A DNA stretch of 64,000 bases from Mantis religiosa (GCA_030765055.1 CM060951.1:53695437-53759436); one strand, 5' to 3'; numbered from the stretch's first letter, positions 11,283-23,817 are shown. Program-made: numbers and translations. The notes: a model not told the origin generated them from the letters alone.

Positions 11283-12095
11283 ATCAAATCAAATTTAATT
11301 GACACAATAACATTTACATATTTGAGCAAGGCTTGTAAACTTGTGTTTCGTCAGTATACATATTACAATGTAAAAACTACATATAAAATTAGTACAAAAG
11401 AATAAATATGTTTGCTATTGCTTAAAACTATACAGCTAACAAAATCGATAATTAGTTTGTCGTCTTGCATATATTCTTTAACAGAGTAATAGGCTTTCCC
11501 AATAAGTAGGTTCTTCATATGTTTTTTGAACAGTGTTTTACTTTTTTCTTTCTGAATTGACAGTGGTAGTTTGTTGAATACCCTAATTCCCATATAGCAG
11601 GGTTTTTTTTTTTCAGGCAATGCCAGTCTATGGGCTGGCAATTTTATGCTGTTCTTATGTCATGTATCATAGTTATGCTGGTTTTGACTGATCAAAAAAT
11701 TTTCCTGGTTGGTATGTACATAATCGATTAAGTTGTATAAATATAATGATGGCTGTGTAAGTATTCCTAATTTTTTAAATAATGGTCTACATGACTCTCA
11801 ATAACCTACATGCATCATTACCCTTATTATCTTTTTCTGAATTTTAAATACCTACTTTTACCCAACCAGAACAATTACCCCATAGAATTATGCCATATGC
11901 AGGTACTGATTGAAAATAATTAAAATATATCTTTCTTATTTCTAGACTAGTTATCTGTGCAAGGCAATACATATTAAAGTAAGCCGTATTTATTTTTTTT
12001 ACAATATAATCAATGTGGTTGATCCATCTTAGTTGTTCATCTAAAATTATCCCTAAAACTTTAGGTGACTTAGTGATGAAGTGTCAAAAAACTGA
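11283..12095 (-). mobile_element. CR1/L2-like LINE, 5'-truncated
   Basis: The minus strand encodes the C-terminal third of a reverse transcriptase protein: KVLGIILDEQLRWINHID, a VPAYGIILWG stretch, then after a frame break PAHRLALPEKKKPCYMGI and FNKLPLSI. The YMGIRVFNKLP block near the C-terminus is typical of CR1/L2/Rex-type LINEs. The 3' end near 11283 is short TCAA-type sequence rather than a long poly(A). Confidence 0.7.
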
Positions 12096-12115
12096 CTACA
12101 AATAGTTTTTTTTTC

Positions 12116-13332
12116 TTCAATTAATTCTGATGTCACTGTTACTAAATTCCTCCAATCATACATAACATTACTGTTCATATTTTCGTCATAAATTCTTGCA
12201 ATGGGGAAAAGATTAGTGTATCATAACACAGAGACAAATAGTTAATCACAAATGTTTTCAAAACAACTTTTGAAATTAATATGAATTTGTGTTTTTAGAT
12301 ATTGTTCTTAATGTACCTAATACCAAACGATTTTTATTACTCATTTTCTACAATTACCTTCAAAAATCAGATTCTAAACTCAAACAGAGAACTCTAAAGT
12401 TTATGGAAATGCAAACTTTCAAATTTAAGTGTACATCACCTTCATACCAAGTTTAAAATTGGTGGAAGCTCTTAAATGGCAACAGCAGTAGGTACTATGT
12501 GTATGTAAAGTTACAGCTTTCACTTTAGAGCAAGTCCAATAACTTATAGTCGCCAAAGCATCCTTGATTAAATTAGGATATGAATTACATCTGAAGGCAG
12601 CCAATATATCTATTATTATATTTTATCATAAGTTGAATTAACACGACAGAAGAGTTAACAAAACAAATAAGACATGCTTAACATTTTCCTTGGTTGTTTA
12701 CAAGATGGATGAGAAGGATTTGCAAATTATCGCAACTAATGGTTAAAACTGAAGGATTCAAAATAATACCCAAAAGAACTATAAAATTAAAAATTATTAT
12801 TAAACATACAATGGTTTTTGCATTGATATTTAATGAATTTCAACATAAACCTTAAAATTGGTTCAACTTACGTGAATGGATGAACAAATCTATATGACAG
12901 TTCAACTAAAGACATCAGGAGCAATATATGCTACAGATGAAACACAATTTACTTGGACCACAAGAAAGATATTAAATTCATAAGAAACCTAAACTTAATA
13001 AAAAAGAAAACAGAAAGAAAAAAAAACACACACCAAAGAATTAAACAGAAGCCATATTTAATAAATGACTCCAAATTATAAAGGTATAAGCCTGCTTTCT
13101 ATACCAAGTTAAGTTTTAGATTAAACAAACTAATAGATGCAATAATCCTGGAGGAACAATCATAACATGACAAGAAAAGACATTGCAACAGAAATGGAAT
13201 AATTTGTATGGGGAAATATTAATTACAAACTGTAAGAGACAAGAAAATTAAAAAAATTGTATGAAACTACTTGAACAATAGGAGAAATGGATAGGAATGA
13301 CAGAGGGGAAGGTAGACCATGAAAATCAGCCT
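12116..13332. other. intron, A-rich, nothing recognised
   Basis: A-rich tracts near 12960-13030. No coding or structural signal I can support. Confidence 0.3.
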
Positions 13333-13560
13333 GCCTCGGTAGCGTGGTGGTAGCACGTCTGCCTCACGTTCAAGAGGTCCCGAGTTCAAATATCGGTCAG
13401 GGTGAGTTACCTGGATGTTTTTTCCGGGCTTTTCCCTTATCCTGAAAGACAAATGTCGGGTAACTCCAAGCTCTATGGACCCTGGCCTCATTTGAGCATT
13501 ATTTCACCCATTCCATTCATCGTCCGATATGACTTAACATTGGAGGCAGTACAAGGCAGT
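13333..13560 (+). mobile_element. SINE family A (tRNA-derived), copy 1
   Basis: Starts with a tRNA-like head GCCTCGGTAGCGTGGTGG and a B-box-like GAGTTCAAATATCGG, then a body ending near GTCCGATATGACTTAAC. The same order is found at 39080-39303 and 44536-44732 on the other strand, and in decayed form at 40199-40372 and 44905-45118. Confidence 0.8.
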
Positions 13561-13654
13561 TAAAACTATGATGGTCACCACTACAGTAATACCTGGAGTT
13601 GCATGTATCAGAACGAATAAATGTGCACAAGCAGTTTAAGAGAAGACTTACTTA

Positions 13655-15573
13655 GGGCCTGTATTCCGATCTCTGGTTAAGGTGTTGGTTACCGGTTAAC
13701 TTGGAGTTACAAGCAGATGTCGGTATTACGACCTTCGGTTAAGGGCTAACTGAGAGTTATTTCTGGAGATAACTAACCCTCGCCTCGAGTAGCAGCTAGT
13801 GAGATAACTTGGAGTTTACTTTCACAGAAAAAAAATAAAATGGCATACCTCCAGTCCAGATTGAATGTCAACAGCGATTCTGATGATGAAATGTTGCCAC
13901 AGTATTTAATAGAAGAAGAGCTAAAAGAATTAGAATGCGGGAAGATAATTTCGAGGAGTGTGATGTGATATATTCGTGACATGTTGAAAATGATGTAAAA
14001 TAAACCACATGAGTATTAGGTATATATTAAGTAATAGGTTATAAAATGGTAATTTCTAGTGTCGCAAGGTGTCAGTGACTTGTTGCAAGCAATATGATAT
14101 TTTATGCGATCATATTGCAACATGTTTTAACAAACATAAATGTAATAAACAAAGCATGTTAAACCTATACTGGAAAATACTGGAAAATACTATATGGGTA
14201 GGTATGTATAAAAGATCAGAAACATACTGAAGTAGTAAACATTTGATTTTGCTAACAGTGGGTGCAATGTTGAATTTGCATTTTGTCAAAGCAGTACGAG
14301 AGGAAAGTAACAAGCTATAAAGCAAACAGTGAATAAAATAAATTTGTTAGGTTATGCAATTTGTACTGATGTCCAACCGTTATTGCAAACACTGTTCACA
14401 CATGTAATGTAGTTGGTTGCATGTACAATAACAATGGTTTTGTCCTACAGTGTGCCTTAATGAATACCATTTGCTAATTATATTGTGGTTTAGGCAGTGT
14501 GTGCACTGTCTCAATGCAAGTTAAAGTATTACTTCCTACCATAGATGACGCAAATGCAGTACTAAATATATTTGCTGTGAATTGCACACGAAAAGAAATG
14601 TTAAAACCTGCCCATCTTGTACCCTGTGGTATTTAAATGAAGCCATTGATTTGTTCAATTACATTTTCAAATCAAGGGCACAATGCTGTGACTGAAGTGT
14701 GACCGTTTGATTAGAAAGGGCCAAGAAGAAATATAAGTTTTCTATAACCTATTTTCTTAAAAGAAAACAATACATATTGCTTCATAACTAACCAAATATA
14801 TTATGTTTAAAAACAAAAACATTTCAGGTACCAAGTTACTGGTGCCAGAATGCATATTTTATAACCTTGCTTTTATTCATGGATGACTTGTAATTTGTGG
14901 ACCCTCGCTCTTTGTATATACCTCTGTGAAATGATAATTCATATACGAAGAAGTGATTTATCCATGAGGATAAACTACTAACCAAATGATTTTAGCCAAA
15001 TTATAACATCTGTGCAATACTATTATCAGAATTAATAACAGTTGTGTCGCCTTATTTTTAAAATTGTTTGACTGGAAATCTCTTGGTGTTCATAAATTAG
15101 CATTCTCCATATATCTAACCTATATAATCTATAACAACACTAACCTAACGCAACCCATATAACCTATAACACTAATCTAATGCTGTCAAAAGGAATCTAA
15201 CGCTATAGAAAAATCTAAACTGTAAACAAACTATAATAATAAATGTACAGAACTATGCTAAACCTTATTACGAATGAACTATTAATGAAAATATCACGAA
15301 AATACACAGAAAACAGGTAATAAAAAGTTACAACAAGACCCTGATGCTACTACATATGTTTGTTTTTCCCGCCAATTACACATTCTAAACACAAGATAGC
15401 ATTGCAAACAAGGTAAAATCCTAGTGGAAAATTTTCCCAACCGTTCACATCCCATCATAATGCACAGGGTAACAAACCTACAGGTAAAAAGAGTTTGTAA
15501 TACAAGTCACTAAACCTAACCAATAGTTATCCATAACTGAAAGGTAACAAACCTCGACTAGTAATACAGGCCC
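13655..15573. mobile_element. PIF/Harbinger-type DNA transposon, 1.9 kb, non-autonomous
   Basis: Flanked by TTA on both sides (13652-13654 and 15574-15576), the target duplication of PIF/Harbinger elements. The termini are inverted: GGGCCTGTATT at the left and AATACAGGCCC at the right, followed by less exact pairing of GGTTA-type blocks. Inside is a 43-codon plus-strand frame from 13840 with an acidic NSDSDDE motif, and no transposase of useful length. It is probably an internally degraded element moved by a partner elsewhere. Confidence 0.7.
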
Positions 15574-16327
15574 TTAAGGAGATAATTAACATTAACTTAA
15601 CTTCCAATTAAAATTGCAAATGCTGGACTTTGTGCTACAAATAATTTAGACTAATTGTTGATTTTTAACACGCCACTTATTCTAGACACATTGCTTATTT
15701 TGAAATGGAAAACATTTCAGGAGCTATTACGCCGATCATCAGTTCCTGGTCAACTTGCATCATTCCTTAGGACAGTTGGCCTTGTCGTTCATGCTGGTTG
15801 GATAAACATACTTAGGCACAGGTTCAACCAACAACAACAAAAAATAGGGTCAACCATCAATAGAAATGATGCTAGCAGTTAATGAACTACTAATAGGAGC
15901 AATTAACTCCCAAAACAAGTTTTCCATTTCAAAATAAGTAAATAATGTACAGCTATTTAACAGCAACTTGGGTATCTGAGATGGCAATGAGCAAATAAAT
16001 ATGTATTGTAAACACTGAAGAACAATACAATGATTAGAAAGTTTTCTAAGATGAGTAGAATCAGACTGAAAAATTCAATGCTTAGGTTTTCTAAGTTTTC
16101 AGGTATTATAACAGCATGACAATCTTTTCCATTTTGTATGTTATTTCCCTCCCACATATGGCTTTGTAATTTTACCCTACTCAATAATCTCAAATGATTT
16201 AAAACATAATCACCAATGATACAAAGGCCATTAGAAATATTCTGATTAATTTTATTGGTTTTCTCACTTTAACACCCACAACAAGTTTTAAACTTAAGAA
16301 AGAGATCATGTTCACAAAAATACATAC
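15574..16327. other. intron, nothing recognised
   Basis: No supported feature apart from the exon that follows at 16328. Confidence 0.3.
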
Positions 16328-16380
16328 CTTCTTTTATTTTCGTGATACACGGCTGTATCAGAAGGCTGATTGTAGAGAGG
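16328..16380 (-). CDS. Smr: Smrter/NCoR 53-nt exon (PLYNQPSD motif)
   Basis: The exon is 53 nt, with acceptor ttttacag ending at 16381 and donor gtatg at 16327-16323. It gives 17 codons, starting PLYNQPSDTAVYHEN, plus AG of a split Arg codon. NCoR and SMRT carry PLYNQPSD directly after LGPKVEL. The next exon begins with G, so the junction codon is AGG. The exon was predicted from the missing motif and phase between the two flanking exons and then found here, with 4.4 kb and 6.0 kb introns around it. Confidence 0.94.
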
Positions 16381-16888
16381 CTGTAAAAGTAAACGGAAAA
16401 TACATTATAGCATTTACATATACTCCAAAATACATTATTACACTTAAATATTTAATTAATAACAACAATTATCAGTTTTCTTATCTAGGTACAACCTTAT
16501 GTTCTGAAGCAAATTTTTAGTACCTATAGCTAATTCACTACCTCCTCTTTTAAGCTGAGTGTTACAAATTAAGAATGAATTAAGCCTGTGCAAAAATTTG
16601 TATTTCTACACAAACAGCAAGCAGATCTATACCTAGAGATGTAGGCAATTGGTATCTAGTGGTATCAAATTATTTCAAGATATAAGAATATCCTTTGGAT
16701 ATAACATACTTTTAAACACAATGGCATATAAGCTACTGAAGAATTTGCATCAAAGTTCTTAATTGTCTCTTAACAGTAAGGTCACAATTAGTCATGTACA
16801 ATCTGCTTACATAATTGAGGAATACAAAAAGAAAAATTAATGTCAAACAACAAATGTGTGCCTTACTTGTCCACAGGAACCTACAGGT

Positions 16889-17008
16889 ATAAACTTGAAA
16901 GAAGCGTAGGGACAGTGAAGCACAAATTAGTATAAAAGTGAATCGAGAATATATTGACACATTGCTTCACTTGCAAGGTGTCAATATATTCTCGATTCAC
17001 TTTTATAC
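16889..17008. repeat. snap-back insertion 2
   Basis: 120 bp flanked by a perfect 12-bp direct repeat GAACCTACAGGT (16877-16888 and 17009-17020). Arms 16930-16960 and 16978-17008 pair perfectly over 31 bp. AGTGAAGC is at 16914-16921 before the left arm and GCTTCACT at 16964-16971 in the loop. The arm sequence is unrelated to that of snap-back insertion 1, but X and its spacing are nearly the same. Confidence 0.65.
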
Positions 17009-17601
17009 GAACCTACAGGTGCTTAACATTATTAATGTGTATGTGTACATGTGTCTAATGCTCAGAAGTTGATAATATAATCATTCTTCTTCTTGGTTTC
17101 CAACTAGATCAACTTGATTTTTGAGAATTACATATACAGTTAGGTGATCAATGTTCATTAAATCATCTTTACCATATAAAAACACTGTGGGGAAGTCATT
17201 CATCCAGTCTCAAACAAAACTCCACTCAGATAATCGTGGCCTGTGATTAAAGTGAACATTGCAACAGATGATTTTCAAGATAGATCTGAAATAGTTTTAA
17301 GTTTATTTTGGAGATCTTACAGTTAAGCTTCTTGAAGAAATAAGATGTTTATCATAACTGGTTGTGAAAATGTTTTTAATTAATCTTTTAGCTGTCTCAT
17401 AGTAGATATTTGGTTTCATTCTTTGAGCTATTTTGGAGCCCTTCTTGGCCAACATCCACTTGCTCATTCCCAAAAATTTCCAGTGGGATGGATTCCATTG
17501 GAGAACTATACATTTATTTTAGTTAATTCATGGAAATTAATCGTTTCTTCATACTAGCCGTATATAGGCTAAGATTTTTGATGGAGTCAACATGAAAAAT
17601 T

Positions 17602-17755
17602 CAATGCCACGGCCAAGATTTGAACCACGGATCTCCTAGTTTCCATCCAGTCACTCTAACCACTCTATTACGAATGAACTATTAGTGAAAATATCACAAA
17701 AATACACTTAAAACAGCTAACAAAAAGTTAAAACAAGACCCTGGTGCTACTGCAG
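17602..17755 (-). repeat. SINE family C fragment joined to Harbinger fragment
   Basis: 17610-17663 is the minus-strand tRNA-like head of SINE C (TTTGAACCACGGATCT block). 17664-17755 repeats 15264-15352 of the Harbinger element with few differences, showing that part of that element is dispersed. Confidence 0.55.
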
Positions 17756-17757
17756 TG

Positions 17758-18130
17758 ATCCTTTGCTCTTGTTTCTAAATTTCTTTTGGAAACAAGAGCA
17801 AAGGAACACTTTAGGAACATAAAATAGAAACAATTAGAAAAATCAGCAGTTGCCACGCATTTTTGGGAAAACAACCACACCATAAATTCAGAACCAAAAT
17901 TACTAAAACATACAACAGGAAAACAAGAACTGTCCACATGGGAACAAATCTTTATTTCAAAAAATAGGAACAAAGTATTCAAGTTCGACATCCCCCAGAA
18001 AGATTTGTTCAGCAAGTTCCTTGAACCGCCACCAGAGGAGACGATGACAAAATATTGGCAGCTACACCAATGAGAACCAGTTGATGTCCGGCTGAAGATA
18101 GAGGGAAGGCCTCTGAAACTAGTTCCGGGA
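17758..18130 (+). mobile_element. Penelope-like retroelement 3' part with snap-back 5' end
   Basis: From 17790 the frame reads LETRAKEHFRNIK, then KSAVATHFWENNHTI, LLKHTTGKQELSTWE and FLEPPPEETM, then GRPLKLVPGKF. TR.KEH.RNIK followed by A.H..ENNH resembles the distal half of a GIY-YIG domain with its Penelope-type extension. The 5' end is a hairpin: 17758-17775 is the inverted copy of 17790-17806, so even here the truncation joins an inverted piece. Confidence 0.55.
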
Positions 18131-19374
18131 AAATTTAAAAGTAAGTGTTGTTTAGTGTCATTAATCGACTCCCAATAAATTTAATTAATACAACAACACT
18201 GTTTTCAACACTTCCATGAAAGGATATCAGAAATGTTTAACATCTAAAAAGATTCATACACATGTTTTGATAACATCTCTATTTTGCCATCTGTAAGTTC
18301 TAACTTATCTCTTACGGTTTAAAAATGTATGGAACATATATTCAGAATGAAGAGGGCTTAACCGGTCGTGGATAAAATACAATATCTACTCTGTTTATAG
18401 TTAAGTAAGGGAAAGTAGTGTAACGGTTGTTTTGGTTTAGGCCCCGAGAGTTGAAAAAGTTTAAATATGTGGTTTAAGAATTGATATTGACATGTTAAAA
18501 TGAATATGAAAGGAAATTGTTAAAATTCAGTAAGTCATGACATGACGCAACATGTAAGTGATGTCATGTGAATCTTTTATCATTGGGAGTTTTAAAAATG
18601 AGATTATGTAATGTGTGATGTGGACCAGTAGAAAATAAGTTTGATTGGTAATGGTGGCAACGAGAGAATGAAATATCAATAATTTTGGTAAAACAGCTAG
18701 GAAAGAACGCTTTTGATGGAAGAACATTATGCTGAACAGATGTAAATTCAGTGTCGTGACAAAATCTTGTAAAGAGTTATTATTTGTTTTCTGTAAATTG
18801 TAATCAAGGTATACAATATTAACGTCAAGTTGTATACGAAAAATTGTATAAATACAAATTAAATTGAACATCTTGATATTTCTAAAGTAAAAAGAATTTA
18901 TTAGTTTTGAAGTTTATTCAAAAATCTTATCCTTTCACCTGCAGCCACATCTGAAAATTCAAGAGTTCTCATTGCTCAGACTGAAGCAGATCCGATTTTT
19001 TTAATATAACTGATACATCTGAGTGCCAGATCTGAACCAAAGATTCAGATTGGGAAGAAGTAGCAGCTCATGGCTTAATTGTCACCATCCCGGGGGGGGC
19101 TGAATACAACCCACAACCCCAGTCACAATAAGGGACATCAGATGAGAATAATCCCATTCCACATGATCGCAGACTCCAAGAACACCATCATCCCATCATC
19201 ACCATAAATCCCACTTTAGTAGAAAGTTAACATATAAAAAACAATTAACTTTTTGAAGCTTTGTGACAGCAACTGCAAGTTCAGATACTTAAATGAGTCC
19301 ACATAATATTTATTACAACAGTATTTGCAAAGTAAGGTGCCATTAAACAATAGTAGATATTTGCAAAGCAGTTT
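18131..19374. other. intron, nothing recognised
   Basis: AT-rich, with a G8 run at about 19090. No family recognised. Confidence 0.3.
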
Positions 19375-20320
19375 ATTTTGTTGCATAGTTGCTATAATTG
19401 TTTAAACATTTATCATAACATTCTACAAGCTTTTGTATGCTATCATAGAAGTCTGCAGCATAACCTATCTTTTAAACCGCTTCTTTCACCTCCTCAACTC
19501 TGCCAAAACACTTGCTGCCAAGAAACTCCTTTACGTAGCAGAGCATGCGATCGTCATCCAGCATCAGTTCTGTACTGTACGGCGGGTGGTCCATCAGATC
19601 CCATCCAAAATGGCTGATGAGAATGGGGGCCTAGCATGTCATGTAGCAATACACTTCTGACATCAGACATTCTGATTTACATGTCTTGAGATTAGTCATT
19701 GTAGCATGGTAAGTGGCTGCATTTATGGTTGTCTAGTGCTGCCTAAAACACAGATGGCATTACCACACACGTTGAGATTGTCGCTTGGACTTGACTTTGA
19801 CTGGTATTTGACATGTGATGCCATTCCATTAACTGACCTTTGACTCATGTGAGAAACTCGCATCTCTTTCACTGTGACAATTGTGCAGAGACAATTTTAT
19901 ATAAAGTTGTTCTAACCACATCTGGAAATTCCAATGCTAAAATGAAAATTATGAATCACCATTTTTCAGAGATCCATGACTGGCTTGATCACAGTTCATT
20001 TTGGACATTGTACCATCCATCCTTGAAACTTCTCACCCACTTGCACACTTTGCTGTCACTCACTGCATTGGAGCCATACAATACACCATCCTGTAATGGT
20101 TGAAACATACCTTGCTGTTGAAAACCAAATCCTATTTCACAGTTGGTGGGCCAGTTGATTGTTTTAAATCTTTTGAGCAGACACTATCAACAGCACACTG
20201 CAACACTATCAATGCATATGGCCTTATTTTACGCACAAGGAATCTCAAAAGTCAGTGTCCTTGAGTATTTCGGTGTTGGCAGAAATTTGATAAATGCCAT
20301 AAAAAGTTGTTAAACCTAAG
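19375..20320 (-). pseudogene. decayed mariner transposase
   Basis: On the minus strand, after frame changes, one reads FGWDLMDHPPYSTEL, then VKEFLGSKCFGRVEEVKEAV, FYDSIQKLVECYDKCLNN and a final YATK-stop near 19378. This is the order of a mariner C-terminus, with the third catalytic region in HPPYS.(D)L. The upstream part to about 20320 is too degraded to translate with confidence. Confidence 0.65.
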
Positions 20321-20772
20321 AAAACCATGGACATTTAGTTTTCTTTAACGCACTATTTTACTTGCTTTCACCTCTAACCCGTTTGGCAATGTTTCAGTTA
20401 CTATCATACTACCCAGGGAGTAGCATCAGCTAATGATATGAGCCCATACGTGTTCTGTGTAAACAAGCAAGTAAAGCTATTAAGAGTGTTCAAGCTGACT
20501 TCACCTTTTACTGAATGTATTCTGTGAATTGTTTCAACATATTCAATTGTAACAACATTTTGGATATTAAACTGAGTTTACTTCAACTTTATTAATAGCT
20601 AATTATCTCAAAAGTACCTTCTAATCTAAAATGTAACAGAGGGCTAAATATATTATTGTTCTAGAAAACAACCAAGTCAAGTCAATAATTTGAAGAAATT
20701 AATTTATTATTACCAATAGTTGATACACTAGAGTGTTAGCAATCACCTAAATAAAAGTTACAAACAACTTAC

Positions 20773-20829
20773 CAGATCTACTTTAGGCCCTAATTTATCC
20801 AGCAGCGCATGAGCTTCCTGAGCTTTTTT
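20773..20829 (-). CDS. Smr: Smrter/NCoR small exon (LGPKV motif)
   Basis: This is a 57-nt exon of exactly 19 codons, bounded by acceptor ttcacag-type sequence ending ctg at 20830-20832 and donor gtaagt at 20772-20767. It reads KKAQEAHALLDKLGPKVDL, which continues the coiled-coil exon and matches the NCoR segment ending LGPKVEL. It is phase 0 on both sides. It is too short to be found by ORF length and was located by homology and splice sites. Confidence 0.93.
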
Positions 20830-22001
20830 CTGTGAATCAAAGAATAAGAATAAGCTGCATTAATTTCTTGTATAAGAATATACAATGAGCTAAAGTAAGC
20901 AATACTGTAAAAAAGTCCCATAACAGAATTCATTATCATAACTGTATTTCCAGTTTAATGAATTCTCTCATTTAGAGACAAATACAACAATGAATTTGTT
21001 TTACATCTAAATTTCACAAAATCCAAAGCTAAAAACTACCCAATCATATATTATTTTCTGGTAGCAAAACACAAGGCATTACACTTTTTTTTTGGCTCAA
21101 AATAAACTGTGTTATATTTGCAACTCAAAAAATGCTTTCATTCTGGTGAAAAATCTTAGTGCTTATGTAATCAATTCAATCTATGTAATCTCAATGTAAT
21201 CTATTCCTGCTGATGAATCTGATTCTGCTGTTTAAGTTGAACATAGTCATTAAGACTAACAAATGGAATATAGAAATTTTAATTTATACTTACCTCATAC
21301 TAATAATTGTTCATTTCAGTACTAAGACCTAAAGAATAATCAGAATAACATGAAATCTAATTTACAATTTATTGGCATATTAGAAACAGAAGGATGAGAA
21401 GAACTCTCTTAACTTTATTGCGGCTCCATACTAACATATGCAGTCTCTTGTACTCATTAATGGATAATTCATTCACAATACATAAAATAATACTAACGAT
21501 TGACAAGACTACACTTACAGCTGTGAGCACATTCCACAAAATGAAGCTAATCATTTACAGATTCACTGAGATGTGAATAATTGTGCTTCACTTTCCAGCT
21601 GCAACTAGTTTCAACATTTTTAATTTTAATATTACACATACATGAAAAACAACCTTGATTTTACAAGAGGTAAAGGTTACTTAAACCAGAAACAAATTTG
21701 ATTAAGTACTCCAAATTATCTATATGGAAATGAAAGAAAATAATTTATATGTTTCTATGGCCTTTAACAATGAGAAAAAGTGCACCTTCTCACATAATTG
21801 TTCTAATTGCACACATGTCTAACAGAGTAGAAATTTATTCTAATAAACCACTGTACAATAATACCCTTTCATAAAGTTTACATTAGTGTATTACCTTTTT
21901 TTTTTAATTTTGCATAGATCTTAACCTCTCTTATCTACACCTAACGTTACTTTATCAGAAAATGTGCTTAGTGATAATACCTTAGGTCATAATATACTCA
22001 C
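20830..22001. other. intron between coiled-coil and LGPKV exons
   Basis: 1.17 kb, AT-rich, no mobile element recognised. It is the shortest intron in the window. Confidence 0.6.
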
Positions 22002-22286
22002 CCTATTTTCAGCATAAATTTTCTGTGCAGGACTCTGATGCTTAGGAATAGCAATTTCTTCTTCCTCTTTCTTAATGGCAGGCTTGCTTGCAGCTTCTTC
22101 CAGTTCTTGTTGTTTCTTCTTTAATTTTTGTATCTGAGACTCAGCCTTTGCTATTTCCCTATCTACTTTTCCAATTTGCTGCAGTAAGTCATCTTTCGTT
22201 GCTCGGAATGCTGCATCCTCCTGCATGTTTTCAGGAGGCAGTGTTGGCGAGATGGCTTCTACCTGTGGATTGTATGCCGGCTGCTC
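22002..22286 (-). CDS. Smr: Smrter/NCoR exon: coiled coil (TBL1/GPS2-binding region)
   Basis: The exon is 285 nt, exactly 95 codons, phase 0 at both ends. The acceptor is tttttatag ending at 22287 and the donor is gtgag at 22001-21997. Residues about 21-66 form a charged heptad-rich helix including KVDREIAKAESQI and QKLKKKQQELEEAASKP. This is the signature NCoR/SMRT coiled coil, which in vertebrates assembles with GPS2 and the TBL1/TBLR1 tetramerisation domain. The exon closes with IYAENR, where vertebrate NCoR has IYDENR, followed in the next exon by the KA.EAH..L..LGPKV segment. Identification is strong: sequence, order and phase all agree. Confidence 0.93.
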
Positions 22287-22559
22287 CTATAAAAAATTGC
22301 AATATTAATTAACCAAGCAAACCATGCTTTTTCCGTTACAATGCTCCTTAAGGTTCTAAATTGAAAAATATAGATTCTAGGAGCAATATTAGTAAGATTC
22401 CCATTCATCAACACATTCATCATTTTCAGCCAAGTTCTGTTTTTATTTTTTCAGCTACACAATAGTGTTCATCTACCTAAATGATATTTCAAAACAGCAT
22501 AAAGTATTTAACTTCCTAAGTACTAATCTGTCAATGGAAGAGAATGGACGAGTTGCTCC

Positions 22560-23817
22560 CACAGAAATGAGGAAAAAGGAGCTACATGACATGGCAAACA
22601 CAAAACACAGAAGTAGTTATAACAAAAGGTAATGGTTTAGTAACTAGATTTAAACAAGGCTGGAGGAAGAAGGAGAACATAGATCTGTAGATTAAAATTA
22701 AAGAGCTAGAGGAAATAAAATAGAGGATAGAAAAGAAGAATGTAAAATATGGAAACCAGCATTAGAAGATACAACCTAACAATCTCCAGATGAACGAGTA
22801 AAAAGGGATCGTAGCACTTCTGGAGGTATGGGAATAATAAACAAAGAGATTGGAAATGAACGCAACAGGCTTTAAACTATGGGAAGGTTAAGTATTGGGA
22901 AATTGAATGGCGTAGAAACTACTTACTAAAATTCATTAATATAGAACTGACAAGGAATAAAATACATAAGAAGCTAAGAGAAACATCTATATCAATAAAG
23001 GTGTATCATACAAAGACAAAAAATAGAGTGAATGAAGATAAGTGAGGAAACAGGGATATAGTGCATTTATAAGTAACTTTAAACTACAGATAATTGAACG
23101 AGTAGAAGAGGAAGAAAGAAATAGAAAAAAGTAATGGAAGAAAGTAATCTTAGTTACATTAAGACAATGGAACAGAATATAAATAAGAACCTAAGTAGAA
23201 AATATTTGTGTAAATAGCATGCAGAAACCGAGAAATAGGTAAGGAAAGAGATCAAGAAGTAGTTGCAATAGAGCATGTGCAGAGTAAAATAAATATAGAA
23301 ACATGGGATTAGAAAAGACATGAAAACTAGGCAGATAAAATTTCTAAGATGGGAGCATCATCAAAGATGACCAGACCGTAACGAACAGCTAAGTAAATCA
23401 CAGGAAGTAAAGTGAGAATGAAGAGGGGTTATGAGAGTTAAGGGAGAGGATGGAGCAATTGCGATAAAATAAAAGGTAATAGGAAGAAAATTTGTTAAAA
23501 TGGCAAATGATGTTTAATAACCGCAACAAGGAAATGGGAGAAATATAAGTAAGGTTAAAAGAATATGGTTGAGTGAAGTGATCACAATGAGTTGCCACAA
23601 AAGTTAAAGAATATGCAGAGAAGGGAAAAAATTGGGTAAAAAGAAAGGAAAGAGTAGACATCAGAACTAACAGTAGATAGGAGCAAATATGTAAATGTAT
23701 TCAAAAGCTATCCAAATCACAAAAGGGCTAGTGGTTTCAAAAGGAATCTCCTAAGAAATTTGCAGAATTTGCAAAGGAGGCAATGGTCTTTGAAATTTTT
23801 AAAGAAGAGGAAGAAGC
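22560..23817. other. purine-rich intron segment
   Basis: The plus strand is strongly A+G-rich and ends in the GGA microsatellite. The stop-rich frames with many Lys and Glu recall the minus-strand composition of the LINE at 59170-60060, but no motif can be aligned. Confidence 0.3.

Noticed and set aside
22560..23717. Possible LINE in the purine-rich segment
   Set aside because: Only composition suggests it; no reverse transcriptase or finger motif can be read.
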